A stretch of 44,213 bases of DNA from Methylococcales bacterium (GTDB lineage: Bacteria; Pseudomonadota; Gammaproteobacteria; Methylococcales; Methylomonadaceae), in the NCBI GenBank assembly GCA_026399015.1, contig JAPLRS010000038.1:1-44213 (forward strand), written 5' to 3'. Both the position numbers and the translations under genes were made by a program. This document shows, piece by piece, positions 18,862 through 26,736 of this stretch. The notes under the pieces are model-generated. The model made no database searches. It saw only the letters and a list, made by a program, of their open reading frames with translations, and was not told the origin of the DNA. Every line of letters begins with the position of its first letter. The first letter of the stretch is position 1.

Positions 18862-18872
18862 TAGGCAATAAA

Positions 18873-18902
18873 AAAGGCCTAGATATTTCTATCTAGGCCT
18901 TT
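18873..18902 (-). terminator. Intrinsic terminator (tRNA-Thr side), left copy
   Basis: A perfect 13-bp stem (arms 18873-18885 and 18890-18902) has a 4-base loop. On the - strand it is followed by six T residues, which fits termination of a leftward tRNA transcript. It also lies just after the rightward bestrophin gene and may serve both directions. The right-hand copy at 21622-21651 has a C/T mismatch in the stem. Confidence 0.7.
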
Positions 18903-18908
18903 GTATTA

Positions 18909-18956
18909 TGGAGCTAGTGAGGGGATTCGAACTCCTGACCGGCTGATTACAAATCA
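18909..18956 (-). pseudogene. tRNA-Thr 3' fragment
   Basis: These 48 bases are identical to the 3' part of the complete tRNA-Thr genes at 21658 and 21807, running from the encoded CCA end back to the anticodon stem-loop. The 5' half is absent and the sequence diverges abruptly at 18957. It is the tRNA remnant expected at the far end of a tRNA-targeted insertion. Confidence 0.9.
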
Positions 18957-19075
18957 CCACACATAGCGTCTTGTTATGTAGGGCTTTTGTAAGGGAAAGA
19001 TCAATGAATACAAGTCCTGCAACTATCTTGTGATAAACCTTATTATATTTGGTGTTGTTAAAAACAACATAAAAC

Positions 19076-19097
19076 ATATAGCATATTTATGCTATAT
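19076..19097. promoter_or_regulatory. Perfect palindrome upstream of the PKD gene
   Basis: Two 10-bp arms, ATATAGCATA and TATGCTATAT, are separated by TT, about 70 bp before the gene start and 9 bp before the ATAA microsatellite. A second dyad, TGTTGTT-AAA-AACAACA, lies at 19053-19069. They look like operator or promoter-region dyads; no regulator can be named. Confidence 0.4.
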
Positions 19098-19106
19098 TAA
19101 AATTGC

Positions 19107-19142
<36 letters not shown>

Positions 19143-19168
19143 ATTACTCTGAGAAATAGGAAAATCCC

Positions 19169-21166
19169 TTGAAAAATCTTCCGGTTGCATTGAAGGTGTA
19201 TGTTATTAAAAGTAATCTACAACATCAGCAGGTTAAACGCACCTCAGAAGGCTCAGAATCAATCGAGCCTGCCCAATCTATTGATTCTGAGAACAAAATA
19301 AGAAAGGCCCTTTGCAGGCTTGGATTGGGACTGATGTTGCTGGCAGGCGGAGTCTCTATGGCACATGCCGTTGCCCCGTCCTCATCCGTGAACATTGATT
19401 TCCAGGGTGGCAGTAATACCTACAGCGGAGTGGGAGTGCTGGGTAGCGCCTCAGACACATTTTGGAACTCCGTAGGTTTGTCAGGCGGCACAAATCTGCT
19501 CTATGCCGACGGGACTGGGTCTAGTGGGGTTTCAATTACCACAACGTTATACACAAATACCTATAATAACAACGTGCAGATTAACCCTCTACTCAACGAC
19601 TGGCTCTATACCTTCAATGGGCAGCCGACGATCACGATTTCCGGACTCGCTCCGAACTCGACCGTTGATATCGCGCTCTACGACGGCTTCTATTGGCAGG
19701 ATTTCACCGTTCCGACGCAGTCAGGATTGATTGCGCAGGTCAGGCCCGACAGTTCGTTAGGATCTGCGAATGCACCACCGTTCCCAGCAGGTGCTTACGG
19801 TATACTTCGTGGTGTCATCTCGGATAATATCGGCCAGATAACGATTCTTGATACTTCCGTTCCCGGGGGGCGTTTTGGGAAAGCCGCCACCATCGCCGGT
19901 ATGCAGATTGCGCTGGTTAACACCCAACCCATCGCCAACGCCGGTGCGGACCAGAATATCTATCTGGGCCAAACTGCAATGCTGAATGGTTCAGCCTCGT
20001 CTGGCCTAGAACACGCTCCATTAACCTATGCTTGGACGCTGGACACATTCCCTGCAGGCAGCACTGCCGTATTAGTTGGCGCGAATACGGTGAACCCGAG
20101 CCTGATACCGGATGTAGTAGGGACCTATAATTTCTCACTGAAGGTGAATAACGGCGCGTCAGATAGCGCGGCAGCTAAGGTGGCGGTTAACGTCAGCGAA
20201 AACTTGCCACCGGTCGCTGTAGCCACGGGCACACCATTCTCAGGCGCCGCGCCCTTGCAGGTGATATTTGATGCCAGCACAAGTTCCGATCCGGAATTCA
20301 GTGCCTTGACCTATAATTGGAACTTCGGTGATACAACTAACAATACCAGCACGGCGGCTTCTCCTAGCCATACCTATAACGCTGTGGGCAACTACACGGC
20401 GGTAGTGACGGTGATGGACAGCTTCGGCAAGACGGATCAGGCCTCAGTGCCTGTCACCGTGTTGGCGCCAAACCTGCCGCCGGTGATATTACCATCAGCC
20501 ACGCCCAACAATGGTGCCGCACCGCTAGCCGTGCAGTTTGACGCCAACGCGACCGATGTGAATCTTGGTGATACGCTGAGTTATAGCTGGGATTTCGGCG
20601 ATGGCTCGGTGGTATCGACGGAGACTAACCCTCTTCATATCTATGCCAGCCTAGGCACTTATACCGCAAAGGTGTCGGTGTCTGACGAAGTTAATCAACC
20701 CGTCATGGCCAGCTTGACCATCAGTGTCAGCTCGTCACTGACGATCCATGTGACCGAAGCCAAGGTTCAGCCCGGCGCGAAAGGTAAAGTGGAGGGTAAA
20801 GTTAGCATGAAGGCGACATTTGCCTATACCGACATGCCACTCGCTAAGGATATTATCCGTGTGAAGTTTGACGGTGTGACCCTGTTGGAAGTCCCGTTTG
20901 ACAGCTTTAAATTGGACTCAACAAACAAGTATGAGTATGCATTAAAGGATCGGGAGGCGGAAATCGACTTTAACCGTCACACGATCGAGGTCTCACGCCA
21001 CAAAATGCTAATGACAGGCATTGACAATAGCAACGGCATCGATGTCGAGGTCAGCTTCGGACCTGCAACGGGCAACGATCATGCAGACATGCGTAGGGAT
21101 AAGGATGACGGCAAAGGCAATAAAAAGGACGATCACGTCAGTGATTATTCTTACAAGCGTGACTGA
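19169..21166 (+). CDS. Exported PKD-repeat protein carried by the tRNA-Thr insert
   Basis: The protein has 665 aa. TTG 19169 is chosen because AGGA lies about 8 bp upstream and no in-frame ATG precedes the signal peptide. An unusual 42-residue polar leader comes before a signal sequence at about residues 43-67 (KALCRLGLGLMLLAGG, then AHA). A beta-rich region follows (about 68-250), then three PKD-like domains: about 254-345 (weak), 347-432 (YNWNFGDTT) and 436-522 (YSWDFGDGS). The tail is a beta region and a hydrophilic Lys/Asp-rich end (DDGKGNKKDD). PKD domains mediate carbohydrate or protein contacts at the cell surface, so a surface adhesin or matrix protein is plausible, but no catalytic domain is visible. 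Base composition differs from both flanks. Confidence 0.75.
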   Translation: MKNLPVALKVYVIKSNLQHQQVKRTSEGSESIEPAQSIDSENKIRKALCRLGLGLMLLAGGVSMAHAVAPSSSVNIDFQGGSNTYSGVGVLGSASDTFWNSVGLSGGTNLLYADGTGSSGVSITTTLYTNTYNNNVQINPLLNDWLYTFNGQPTITISGLAPNSTVDIALYDGFYWQDFTVPTQSGLIAQVRPDSSLGSANAPPFPAGAYGILRGVISDNIGQITILDTSVPGGRFGKAATIAGMQIALVNTQPIANAGADQNIYLGQTAMLNGSASSGLEHAPLTYAWTLDTFPAGSTAVLVGANTVNPSLIPDVVGTYNFSLKVNNGASDSAAAKVAVNVSENLPPVAVATGTPFSGAAPLQVIFDASTSSDPEFSALTYNWNFGDTTNNTSTAASPSHTYNAVGNYTAVVTVMDSFGKTDQASVPVTVLAPNLPPVILPSATPNNGAAPLAVQFDANATDVNLGDTLSYSWDFGDGSVVSTETNPLHIYASLGTYTAKVSVSDEVNQPVMASLTISVSSSLTIHVTEAKVQPGAKGKVEGKVSMKATFAYTDMPLAKDIIRVKFDGVTLLEVPFDSFKLDSTNKYEYALKDREAEIDFNRHTIEVSRHKMLMTGIDNSNGIDVEVSFGPATGNDHADMRRDKDDGKGNKKDDHVSDYSYKRD

Positions 21167-21611
21167 TTGCAAGACGATCACCTTTTATGGCGGAGGTGTT
21201 TTGTAAGGCTATTGAATAAGAGTGGCAGATGCATTGCAACTGCCATGCTTCTTAAACACGCCATCCTGGCTCAACTACTGGACATCCCTGTCCCCGGGTG
21301 GGATCTGATGGATAAGACTCAACCAAGCTGGGGACGGCTTTTATCCGACCACAGCTTGCTCACAGCTGATCACACAGATGGCTTGGTTTAGATGTAACAG
21401 GTTTTTAGTTGGACGAAATTAAGAACTGGGTACTGAGGACTTTGTGGAGGCACTAAGTTCGGAGAAGAATAAACTCTGGAGTTACAGGTTTGATTAGGCA
21501 ATCAAGGCCCAGTATTTGAAATTCTTTTTAGAAAGATATCGGCAATATTAGCAAACTAAATACCCAGGCTAAGTACACCCGTATGTACTCCTAATTTTAA
21601 TAATTTCTTCC
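21167..21611. other. Non-coding tail of the insert
   Basis: This 445-bp stretch follows the PKD gene up to the right repeat. A 74-codon frame (from TTG 21167) has no recognisable domain and no ribosome binding site. No transposase or recombinase fragment is recognisable. GC content falls towards the repeat. I see nothing functional here. Confidence 0.5.
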
Positions 21612-21705
21612 AGGCAATAAAAAAGGCCTAGATATTTCTATCTATGCCTTTGTATTATGGAGCTAGTGAGGGGATTCGAACTCCTGACCGGCTGATTACA
21701 AATCA
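21612..21705. repeat. 94-bp direct repeat, right copy (att-like)
   Basis: This copy is 93/94 identical to 18863-18956 and is continuous with the complete tRNA-Thr gene at 21658-21733. The single difference (T at 21645) falls in the terminator stem and opposes a C, weakening the hairpin that now follows the functional tRNA genes. Confidence 0.85.
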
Positions 21706-21733
21706 GCTGCTCTACCGACTGAGCTACACCAGC
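21658..21733 (-). tRNA. tRNA-Thr (anticodon UGU), copy 2
   Basis: Read on the - strand, 76 nt fold as a cloverleaf. The acceptor arm is GCTGGTG/CACTAGC with one G-T pair. The D arm is TAGCTCAGTCGGTAGAGCA-like, the anticodon loop TTTGTAA gives UGU, and the T arm contains GTTCGAATC. CCA is encoded. It is identical to the copy at 21807. The 3' half lies in the 94-bp direct repeat, which makes this gene the likely integration target. Confidence 0.95.
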
Positions 21734-21745
21734 AACAACTGTGAT

Positions 21746-21797
21746 TTATTAAGTTAGAGTACTTAATAAGATTAACTAAATTTTAAGATTTAGTTAA
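21746..21797. other. Two adjacent hairpins in the tRNA-Thr spacer
   Basis: Between the tandem tRNA genes lie two perfect stem-loops. The first has 9-bp arms at 21746-21754/21761-21769 and a 6-base loop. The second has 10-bp arms at 21772-21781/21788-21797 and a 6-base loop. Neither is followed by a T-run on the - strand, so processing or spacing elements of a dicistronic tRNA transcript are more likely than terminators. Confidence 0.6.
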
Positions 21798-21806
21798 GTA
21801 AAAATA

Positions 21807-21882
21807 TGGAGCTAGTGAGGGGATTCGAACTCCTGACCGGCTGATTACAAATCAGCTGCTCTACCGACTGAGCTACACCAGC
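21807..21882 (-). tRNA. tRNA-Thr (anticodon UGU), copy 1
   Basis: This 76-nt cloverleaf is identical in sequence to the copy at 21658-21733, with anticodon UGU (decoding ACA) and an encoded CCA. It is upstream of the other copy on the - strand with a 73-bp spacer, so the two are probably co-transcribed. Its 3' flank lacks the terminator repeat. Confidence 0.95.
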
Positions 21883-21926
21883 GAATGAAGAATATTATAC
21901 AAGATTAATTTAATTTGAAAAGTATT

Positions 21927-24098
21927 TTATCTTTTTTTTGTGTTTTTATTTTTACCAAAGGTTTTTTTAGCCGGCTTATTATCTAGTCCGGTAAACTTAG
22001 TTTTAAATTGTTGGATCTTAGTTAAGCTTTCACCCGTGCCTTTGGGTTGAAAAGACGGGATCAAATGGTGTTTGCCATTACCGATTAAATCATTACGCCC
22101 CATCGCGTTTAAAGCATCACGTAATATCGGCCAGTTTTTAGGGTCGTGATAACGTAAAAAGGCTTTGTGTAAACGGCGTTGTTTAATTGATTTGGGTATC
22201 GAAATATCTTCTGCTTTGCGACTTACCTTATGCAAAGTATCTTTACCAGAGTGATACATCGCTGTGGCTATAGACATAGGCGAGGGTAAAAATGCTTGTA
22301 CTTGATCCGCTCTAAAACCATGGCTTTTTAACCATAAAGCCAAGTTAAGCATGTCTTGGTCGGTGGTACCCGGATGTGCCGCTATAAAATATGGAATTAA
22401 ATATTGTTCTTTACCGGCTTCTTTAGAGTATTTATCAAACATCTCTTTAAAACGGTCATAAGTACCCATGCCAGGCTTCATCATTTTTGATAAAGGCCCT
22501 TGTTCGGTATGTTCTGGCGCAATCTTTAAATATCCACCCACATGATGGGTTACCAATTCTTTAACATATTCGGGTGATTCAACCGCCAAGTCATATCTAA
22601 GGCCAGAGGCAATAAAGATCTTTTTAATACCGGGTAAGGCACGCGCTCTTCGATACAGTTTAATTAAGGGCGCATGATTTGTATCTAAATTAGGACAAAT
22701 ACCTGGATAGACGCAAGATGGTTTCCTACAGGCTTTTTCAATTTTTTCATCTTTACAAGCCAACCGATACATATTTGCAGTTGGGCCGCCTAAGTCAGAA
22801 ATATGTCCGGTAAATTTAGGGGAGGTATCTCTAATCGCTTCAATTTCTCTGATAATAGAATCTTCAGAACGACTTTGAATAATACGACCTTCGTGTTCGG
22901 TAATAGAACAAAAAGTACAGCCACCAAAACAACCTCGCATAATATTAACCGAGTGTTGAATCATTTCAAACGCCGGTACATTTGCATCGCCATAGGCTTT
23001 ATGGGGTATACGCGAATAAGGTAAATCAAACACCCCATCCATTTCTTTAGTGGTTAAAGGAATAGGGGGGGGATTAATCCATACTTGTCTGCTTTCGTGT
23101 TGCTGAATTAAGGGTCTGGCATTACCGGGGTTTGTTTCGCCATGCATAACGCGAGATGCATGTGCGTATAAAATGGGGTCGTCTTTAACGGCTTCATAAG
23201 CAGGTAATCTAATCACAGTTTGTGACCGAGAATCGCGCATTAGTTGTTTAAGATTACCAATACTATTAACTGCGACTGCTATTTCTGCTGGATTAGCCTC
23301 TGCTTCTGGTTTTTTATCGCAAGCGGGTTCTTCTTGATACGGATTTTGCAGAGGGCTTAATGCGCCGGGTTTATCAATTTCTGTCGAGTCTTTTACCCGA
23401 AAGCCTTCTGGAATTTGTTTTACAAAATGTACCGTGCCGCGAATACCTTTAAGATCAGATATCGGTTCACCTTGAGCTAAGCGATGGGCAATTTCTACTA
23501 TTTGGCGTTCTGCGTTGCCATACACTAACAAATCCGCTTTAGAATCTAAAAGTACTGATTTACGGACTTTGTCAGACCAGTAATCATAATGCGCGATTCT
23601 TCTTAAGCTGGCTTCAATGCCACCTATAATAATAGGGACGTCTTTATACGCTTCACGGCAGCGATGAGAGTATACATTTACTGCACGATCTGGGCGTTTA
23701 CCAGCTGCACCATCAGCGGTGTAAGCATCATTTGAGCGGATTTTTTTATCAGAGGTGTAACGGTTAACCATGGAATCCATGTTGCCACCGGTTACGCCAA
23801 AAAATAAATTAGGTCGACCTAATTGCGTAAAATCTTTAGCGCTGGTCCAATCCGGTTGCGAAATAATACCGACTCTAAAACCTTGGGCTTCTAATAAACG
23901 ACCAATTAAAGCCATACCAAAACTAGGATGATCAATATAAGCATCCCCCGTTACCAAGATAACATCACAACTGTCCCAGCCTAAGGCTTCCATTTCAGCT
24001 AGACTCATCGGTAATACTGGGGCCACACCAAAACGCTGTGCCCAATATTTACGGTAGCTAAACAGGTTAGGGGGAGAAGTTAAAGCAGAGGAACTCAT
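21927..24098 (-). CDS. ygiQ: YgiQ-family radical SAM protein
   Basis: This 723-aa protein is the full length of the YgiQ (UPF0313) family. The radical-SAM cluster motif CFGGCTFC (CxxxCxxC) is at about residues 387-394, in the family context [19 protein letters not shown]. The N-terminal YgiQ domain ([20 protein letters not shown], then DHPSFG) and the C-terminal [20 protein letters not shown] segment are both present. The reaction catalysed by YgiQ is not established. The tail is basic ([13 protein letters not shown]). It overlaps the upstream spermidine-synthase-like gene by 4 bp, so the two are translated together. Confidence 0.93.
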   Translation of the reverse strand: MSSSALTSPPNLFSYRKYWAQRFGVAPVLPMSLAEMEALGWDSCDVILVTGDAYIDHPSFGMALIGRLLEAQGFRVGIISQPDWTSAKDFTQLGRPNLFFGVTGGNMDSMVNRYTSDKKIRSNDAYTADGAAGKRPDRAVNVYSHRCREAYKDVPIIIGGIEASLRRIAHYDYWSDKVRKSVLLDSKADLLVYGNAERQIVEIAHRLAQGEPISDLKGIRGTVHFVKQIPEGFRVKDSTEIDKPGALSPLQNPYQEEPACDKKPEAEANPAEIAVAVNSIGNLKQLMRDSRSQTVIRLPAYEAVKDDPILYAHASRVMHGETNPGNARPLIQQHESRQVWINPPPIPLTTKEMDGVFDLPYSRIPHKAYGDANVPAFEMIQHSVNIMRGCFGGCTFCSITEHEGRIIQSRSEDSIIREIEAIRDTSPKFTGHISDLGGPTANMYRLACKDEKIEKACRKPSCVYPGICPNLDTNHAPLIKLYRRARALPGIKKIFIASGLRYDLAVESPEYVKELVTHHVGGYLKIAPEHTEQGPLSKMMKPGMGTYDRFKEMFDKYSKEAGKEQYLIPYFIAAHPGTTDQDMLNLALWLKSHGFRADQVQAFLPSPMSIATAMYHSGKDTLHKVSRKAEDISIPKSIKQRRLHKAFLRYHDPKNWPILRDALNAMGRNDLIGNGKHHLIPSFQPKGTGESLTKIQQFKTKFTGLDNKPAKKTFGKNKNTKKR

Positions 24099-24904
24099 TT
24101 ATTTATCACTTGGTTAAAGGTACTGGCGTTATGTTTTTTAAGATTTCTTAAAAAAGTAGGAAATTCTATTTGATATTGCTGTTCGAGTGTTAAGGCTTTT
24201 TCGCGTAAATCTTTAATAGAATAAATTGGGGTGTAGTCATTAAAAGCGAGAGCAATAATATTAGACCGGTCAGGAACAGGTAGAAACAGAGTTTGCCAAT
24301 TAAATACCCGACCCAGCCATAATGATATTTGCTGAAACTCTGGATTACTTGTACCCCCCCATAAGTTCATTATCAGTATGCCATCTTTTTTTAATAAGGC
24401 TTTACAGGCATCAAAAAAAGCTTCGGAACGTACCGAGGGAGCGACGCCTTCATGATCAAATGCATCAATAAACACTAAGCTGTATTGTTCTCGGTAAGTT
24501 TCATAGCGCTGTTTAATGTATTCGCCACCATCATCCACAATAATTTTAAGTTTGGGATCTAAGGGCAGGTCAAAAAAACTGCGGGCAATCTTAACAACAT
24601 CTTTTCTATATTCAATGACTTTTAAGTGACAGTTTTCAAAATGTTGTAAAAGGTGTTTGGTTAAAGAACCCCCACCCAAACCGACTAATAAAGCCTCATC
24701 ATCTAAGTTTTCTTTAAAGAGTAACCAACTGGTCATGGCTCTGACATAATCAAGATGTAGCTTATCTGGCTCTGCCAAAGACATGCTACTTTGTTTGGCT
24801 TGTGAGCCAAAATGTAAGGATCTAACGCCCTTTTGTTCAACGATTTCTATAATGCCTTCGTCATCATAACTTTCATGAATGAGGTGGCCGTCATATTTCT
24901 GCAT
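24095..24904 (-). CDS. Spermidine-synthase-like protein
   Basis: This 269-aa protein has a Rossmann methyltransferase fold of the polyamine aminopropyltransferase type: [18 protein letters not shown] as the nucleotide-binding glycine loop, [24 protein letters not shown] and [14 protein letters not shown] 24904 ([12 protein letters not shown]) is preferred over a longer frame from 25000 that adds hydrophobic residues out of character for the family. The catalytic region differs from true spermidine synthases ([12 protein letters not shown] in place of the usual D-S-x-DP-GPA), so a real polyamine role is uncertain. It is co-translated with ygiQ; the link between them is unknown. Confidence 0.75.
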   Translation of the reverse strand: MQKYDGHLIHESYDDEGIIEIVEQKGVRSLHFGSQAKQSSMSLAEPDKLHLDYVRAMTSWLLFKENLDDEALLVGLGGGSLTKHLLQHFENCHLKVIEYRKDVVKIARSFFDLPLDPKLKIIVDDGGEYIKQRYETYREQYSLVFIDAFDHEGVAPSVRSEAFFDACKALLKKDGILIMNLWGGTSNPEFQQISLWLGRVFNWQTLFLPVPDRSNIIALAFNDYTPIYSIKDLREKALTLEQQYQIEFPTFLRNLKKHNASTFNQVINK

Positions 24905-25113
24905 GGTGATGCGTGTCAGCAAAATGTCACAATAAAAATTTATTATACACGAGGATTCTAGGTAACCCATGATAATGGTTTGTAAACCAATATCATACAA
25001 ATGTTGATTATCTTCATTTTGAGATACTTTAAGGAAGATTTATTGCTTAACTTGATACAATGCTTCTGGTATATTGCAAGTCAACGTTTTTTTTATAAAA
25101 AAGGGGGCAAGAT

Positions 25114-25647
25114 ATGTTTGAGATAATATTTGTATTACTGGTTATATTTACGGCGTATATTGTTTTTGGCCAGGTTGATGAAAATAAAGATCAACCCAAA
25201 GCAACAGACACTAAACCAGAAGCTTTAAAAGCATCCGCTACAAGCGATGCCACAAATACAGGCGCTACAAAACCTAAACCAGCCGCTAAAGTATCAAAAG
25301 CAGCTATCAGTAATAGCGCAGCAACATCAAAAGCCGATTTAATCAACACGGCAACTGCTATAAAACCTAAAGTTATTAAAAAGACTATTCCAAGAGCAAC
25401 TACACCATCGACGCCTAAAGCTACAGTTAAAGCTCCAGAAAAGAAAGGCTTAAAAAACCCTGAAACTAGTGAGGTTGCCACTTCGTATAGCAATTATCGT
25501 TTTGCAAAACGCTGGATTAAAGACGCTTTAGTCGCAGAAGGCTTATTAGATCAAGTCTATAAAAATGCTGAGATTACTGATGAGATAGACGCAAAAATAA
25601 AAACTGCTATCAGTCAATTAGAAGCTCTAGATAAATACAAACCTTAA
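25114..25647 (+). CDS. Membrane-anchored protein with Ala/Lys/Thr/Pro-rich linker, unknown function
   Basis: This 177-aa protein has a strong ribosome binding site (GGGGG) just before the ATG. Residues 3-19 form one membrane helix (EIIFVLLVIFTAYIVFG). Residues 25-115 are low-complexity, rich in Ala, Lys, Thr and Pro (histone-H1-like or TonB-like spacer). The last about 60 residues form a compact, probably helical domain (YSNYRFAKRWIKDALVAEGL, then LLDQVYKN). I do not recognise the family. The design suggests an inner-membrane anchor with an extended spacer. It is 2 bp ahead of the next gene and likely co-expressed with it. Confidence 0.65.
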   Translation: MFEIIFVLLVIFTAYIVFGQVDENKDQPKATDTKPEALKASATSDATNTGATKPKPAAKVSKAAISNSAATSKADLINTATAIKPKVIKKTIPRATTPSTPKATVKAPEKKGLKNPETSEVATSYSNYRFAKRWIKDALVAEGLLDQVYKNAEITDEIDAKIKTAISQLEALDKYKP

Positions 25648-25649
25648 AC

Positions 25650-26582
25650 GTGAAAGAAGAAGCCTTTATATTTGACCAAATTCATATTGAAGTTGCCCGT
25701 AATGCAACGGATGACTTCAATTTATTTCATGATAAACATAAATGGCTACAAATTACCCATAATCCGTTTAAAGGCCCAATTGTTTTAGGCTATCAGCTTA
25801 ATACCCTTATTGAATACCAAATGCAGCTTTATCGTGCTGCGCATCATGAAAACCAGATAATTGCCGAAAATAACCTGCGCTTTAGTAATTATCAAATCAC
25901 TTTTGTGAATGCGGTTAGGCCTAAAATGCCGGTTTATTTAGAGATTAAAAAGACCTTGATTAAGACGATTCCTAATTTAACCCTAGGTAATCGAATCTCG
26001 ATGAAGTCAGATGATAAAACTGTATTACTAGGCTTTAAAAAAGAAACGCAAGAACCCTTGTTTCTAGCGGATACCAAATTTGATAAATTACCTAATCTAA
26101 ATGAATTAGAAGATTTAACGTTTGTACCAGGGACGGATTATTTTCTGAAACGAAAGTTTTTGAATAATGGCTCCGTTAAAAACTTCTTATCTGGATCATT
26201 AGCGGAGCAGTCAGATTATTTTGATGAGTTAGCTCATGTGGCGCATTACCCAGAGATATTTCCTTGTAGCTTAAGTTCTGGGGCTTTATTAGAAAAAGCG
26301 CAACTAGAAAATCATGATTTTAAATTAAATCCCATGGTATATACCTCGCATGAGATTTCGGTAGATCGACAGTATTTAAGCCAATTAAAAAATAATGATC
26401 GTTTACATATCTTGGTTAAACAACTGCCAGAAACCAGTGACAACACTTTAAACCACACTAGCATCTTACAAAGAACCTACCAATGCTATGGGTTATTAGA
26501 AAATAACGAAGTGTTATTTAGAATAACCATGAACCTAGTTCCTCTCAAAGAAATCCTTAAGAATCTAAGAAAACCGGTTTAG
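25650..26582 (+). CDS. Possible hotdog-fold (MaoC-like) protein, unknown function
   Basis: This 310-aa protein starts at GTG 25650, two bases after the previous stop; no in-frame ATG lies nearby. The segment ARNATDDFNLFHDKHKW (residues 16-32), followed by PFKGPIVLGYQL, resembles the hydratase-like D-x-N-x-x-H pattern and following helix of MaoC/hotdog enzymes. A second similar half may start near residue 170. It has no signal peptide or membrane helices. The hotdog assignment is tentative and rests on that one motif. Its 3' end overlaps a small frame on the other strand. Confidence 0.6.
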   Translation: MKEEAFIFDQIHIEVARNATDDFNLFHDKHKWLQITHNPFKGPIVLGYQLNTLIEYQMQLYRAAHHENQIIAENNLRFSNYQITFVNAVRPKMPVYLEIKKTLIKTIPNLTLGNRISMKSDDKTVLLGFKKETQEPLFLADTKFDKLPNLNELEDLTFVPGTDYFLKRKFLNNGSVKNFLSGSLAEQSDYFDELAHVAHYPEIFPCSLSSGALLEKAQLENHDFKLNPMVYTSHEISVDRQYLSQLKNNDRLHILVKQLPETSDNTLNHTSILQRTYQCYGLLENNEVLFRITMNLVPLKEILKNLRKPV

Positions 26583-26733
26583 GCTTGTAGGAACGTTCAA
26601 TTCGTTCATCCTGAGATTCTATGGTTTTATACTTATTAGACAGCCAATTTTTTGAAATTAGTCGAAGGAAGAGAAACCACCAGACCATCAACAATGCTAT
26701 TATTTCCTTTGATAAATTCCAAATCTTCACCAT
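26557..26733 (-). CDS. Possible small membrane protein
   Basis: A 58-codon frame (MVKIWNLSKEIIALLMVWWF and on) fills the gap between two rightward genes on the opposite strand. It has one convincing hydrophobic helix at about residues 10-26 and a polar, charged tail. No good ribosome binding site is visible and its 3' end overlaps the preceding gene, so it may be chance. The non-coding reading of 26583-26736 is equally likely. Confidence 0.25.
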   Translation of the reverse strand: MVKIWNLSKEIIALLMVWWFLFLRLISKNWLSNKYKTIESQDERIERSYKPKPVFLDS

Positions 26734-26736
26734 CTT

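Larger units (their letters stand above)
18863..18956. repeat. 94-bp direct repeat, left copy (att-like)
   Basis: This copy matches 21612-21705 at 93 of 94 positions (G at 18896 versus T at 21645). It contains the hairpin terminator and the 3' 48 bases of a tRNA-Thr. The two copies are 2749 bp apart and bracket the PKD-gene insert, so they look like the attachment-site duplication left by integration into a tRNA gene. Confidence 0.85.

Noticed and set aside
21167..21391. 74-codon frame after the PKD gene
   Set aside because: It starts with TTG without a ribosome binding site, has no family resemblance, and directly follows a gene stop. I treat the stretch as non-coding.
26595..26690. Third copy of the 35-bp dispersed repeat
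   Set aside because: Only the parts CGTTCATCCTGAG and GTCGAAGGAAGAG match, and they are far apart, so it is not a clear copy.
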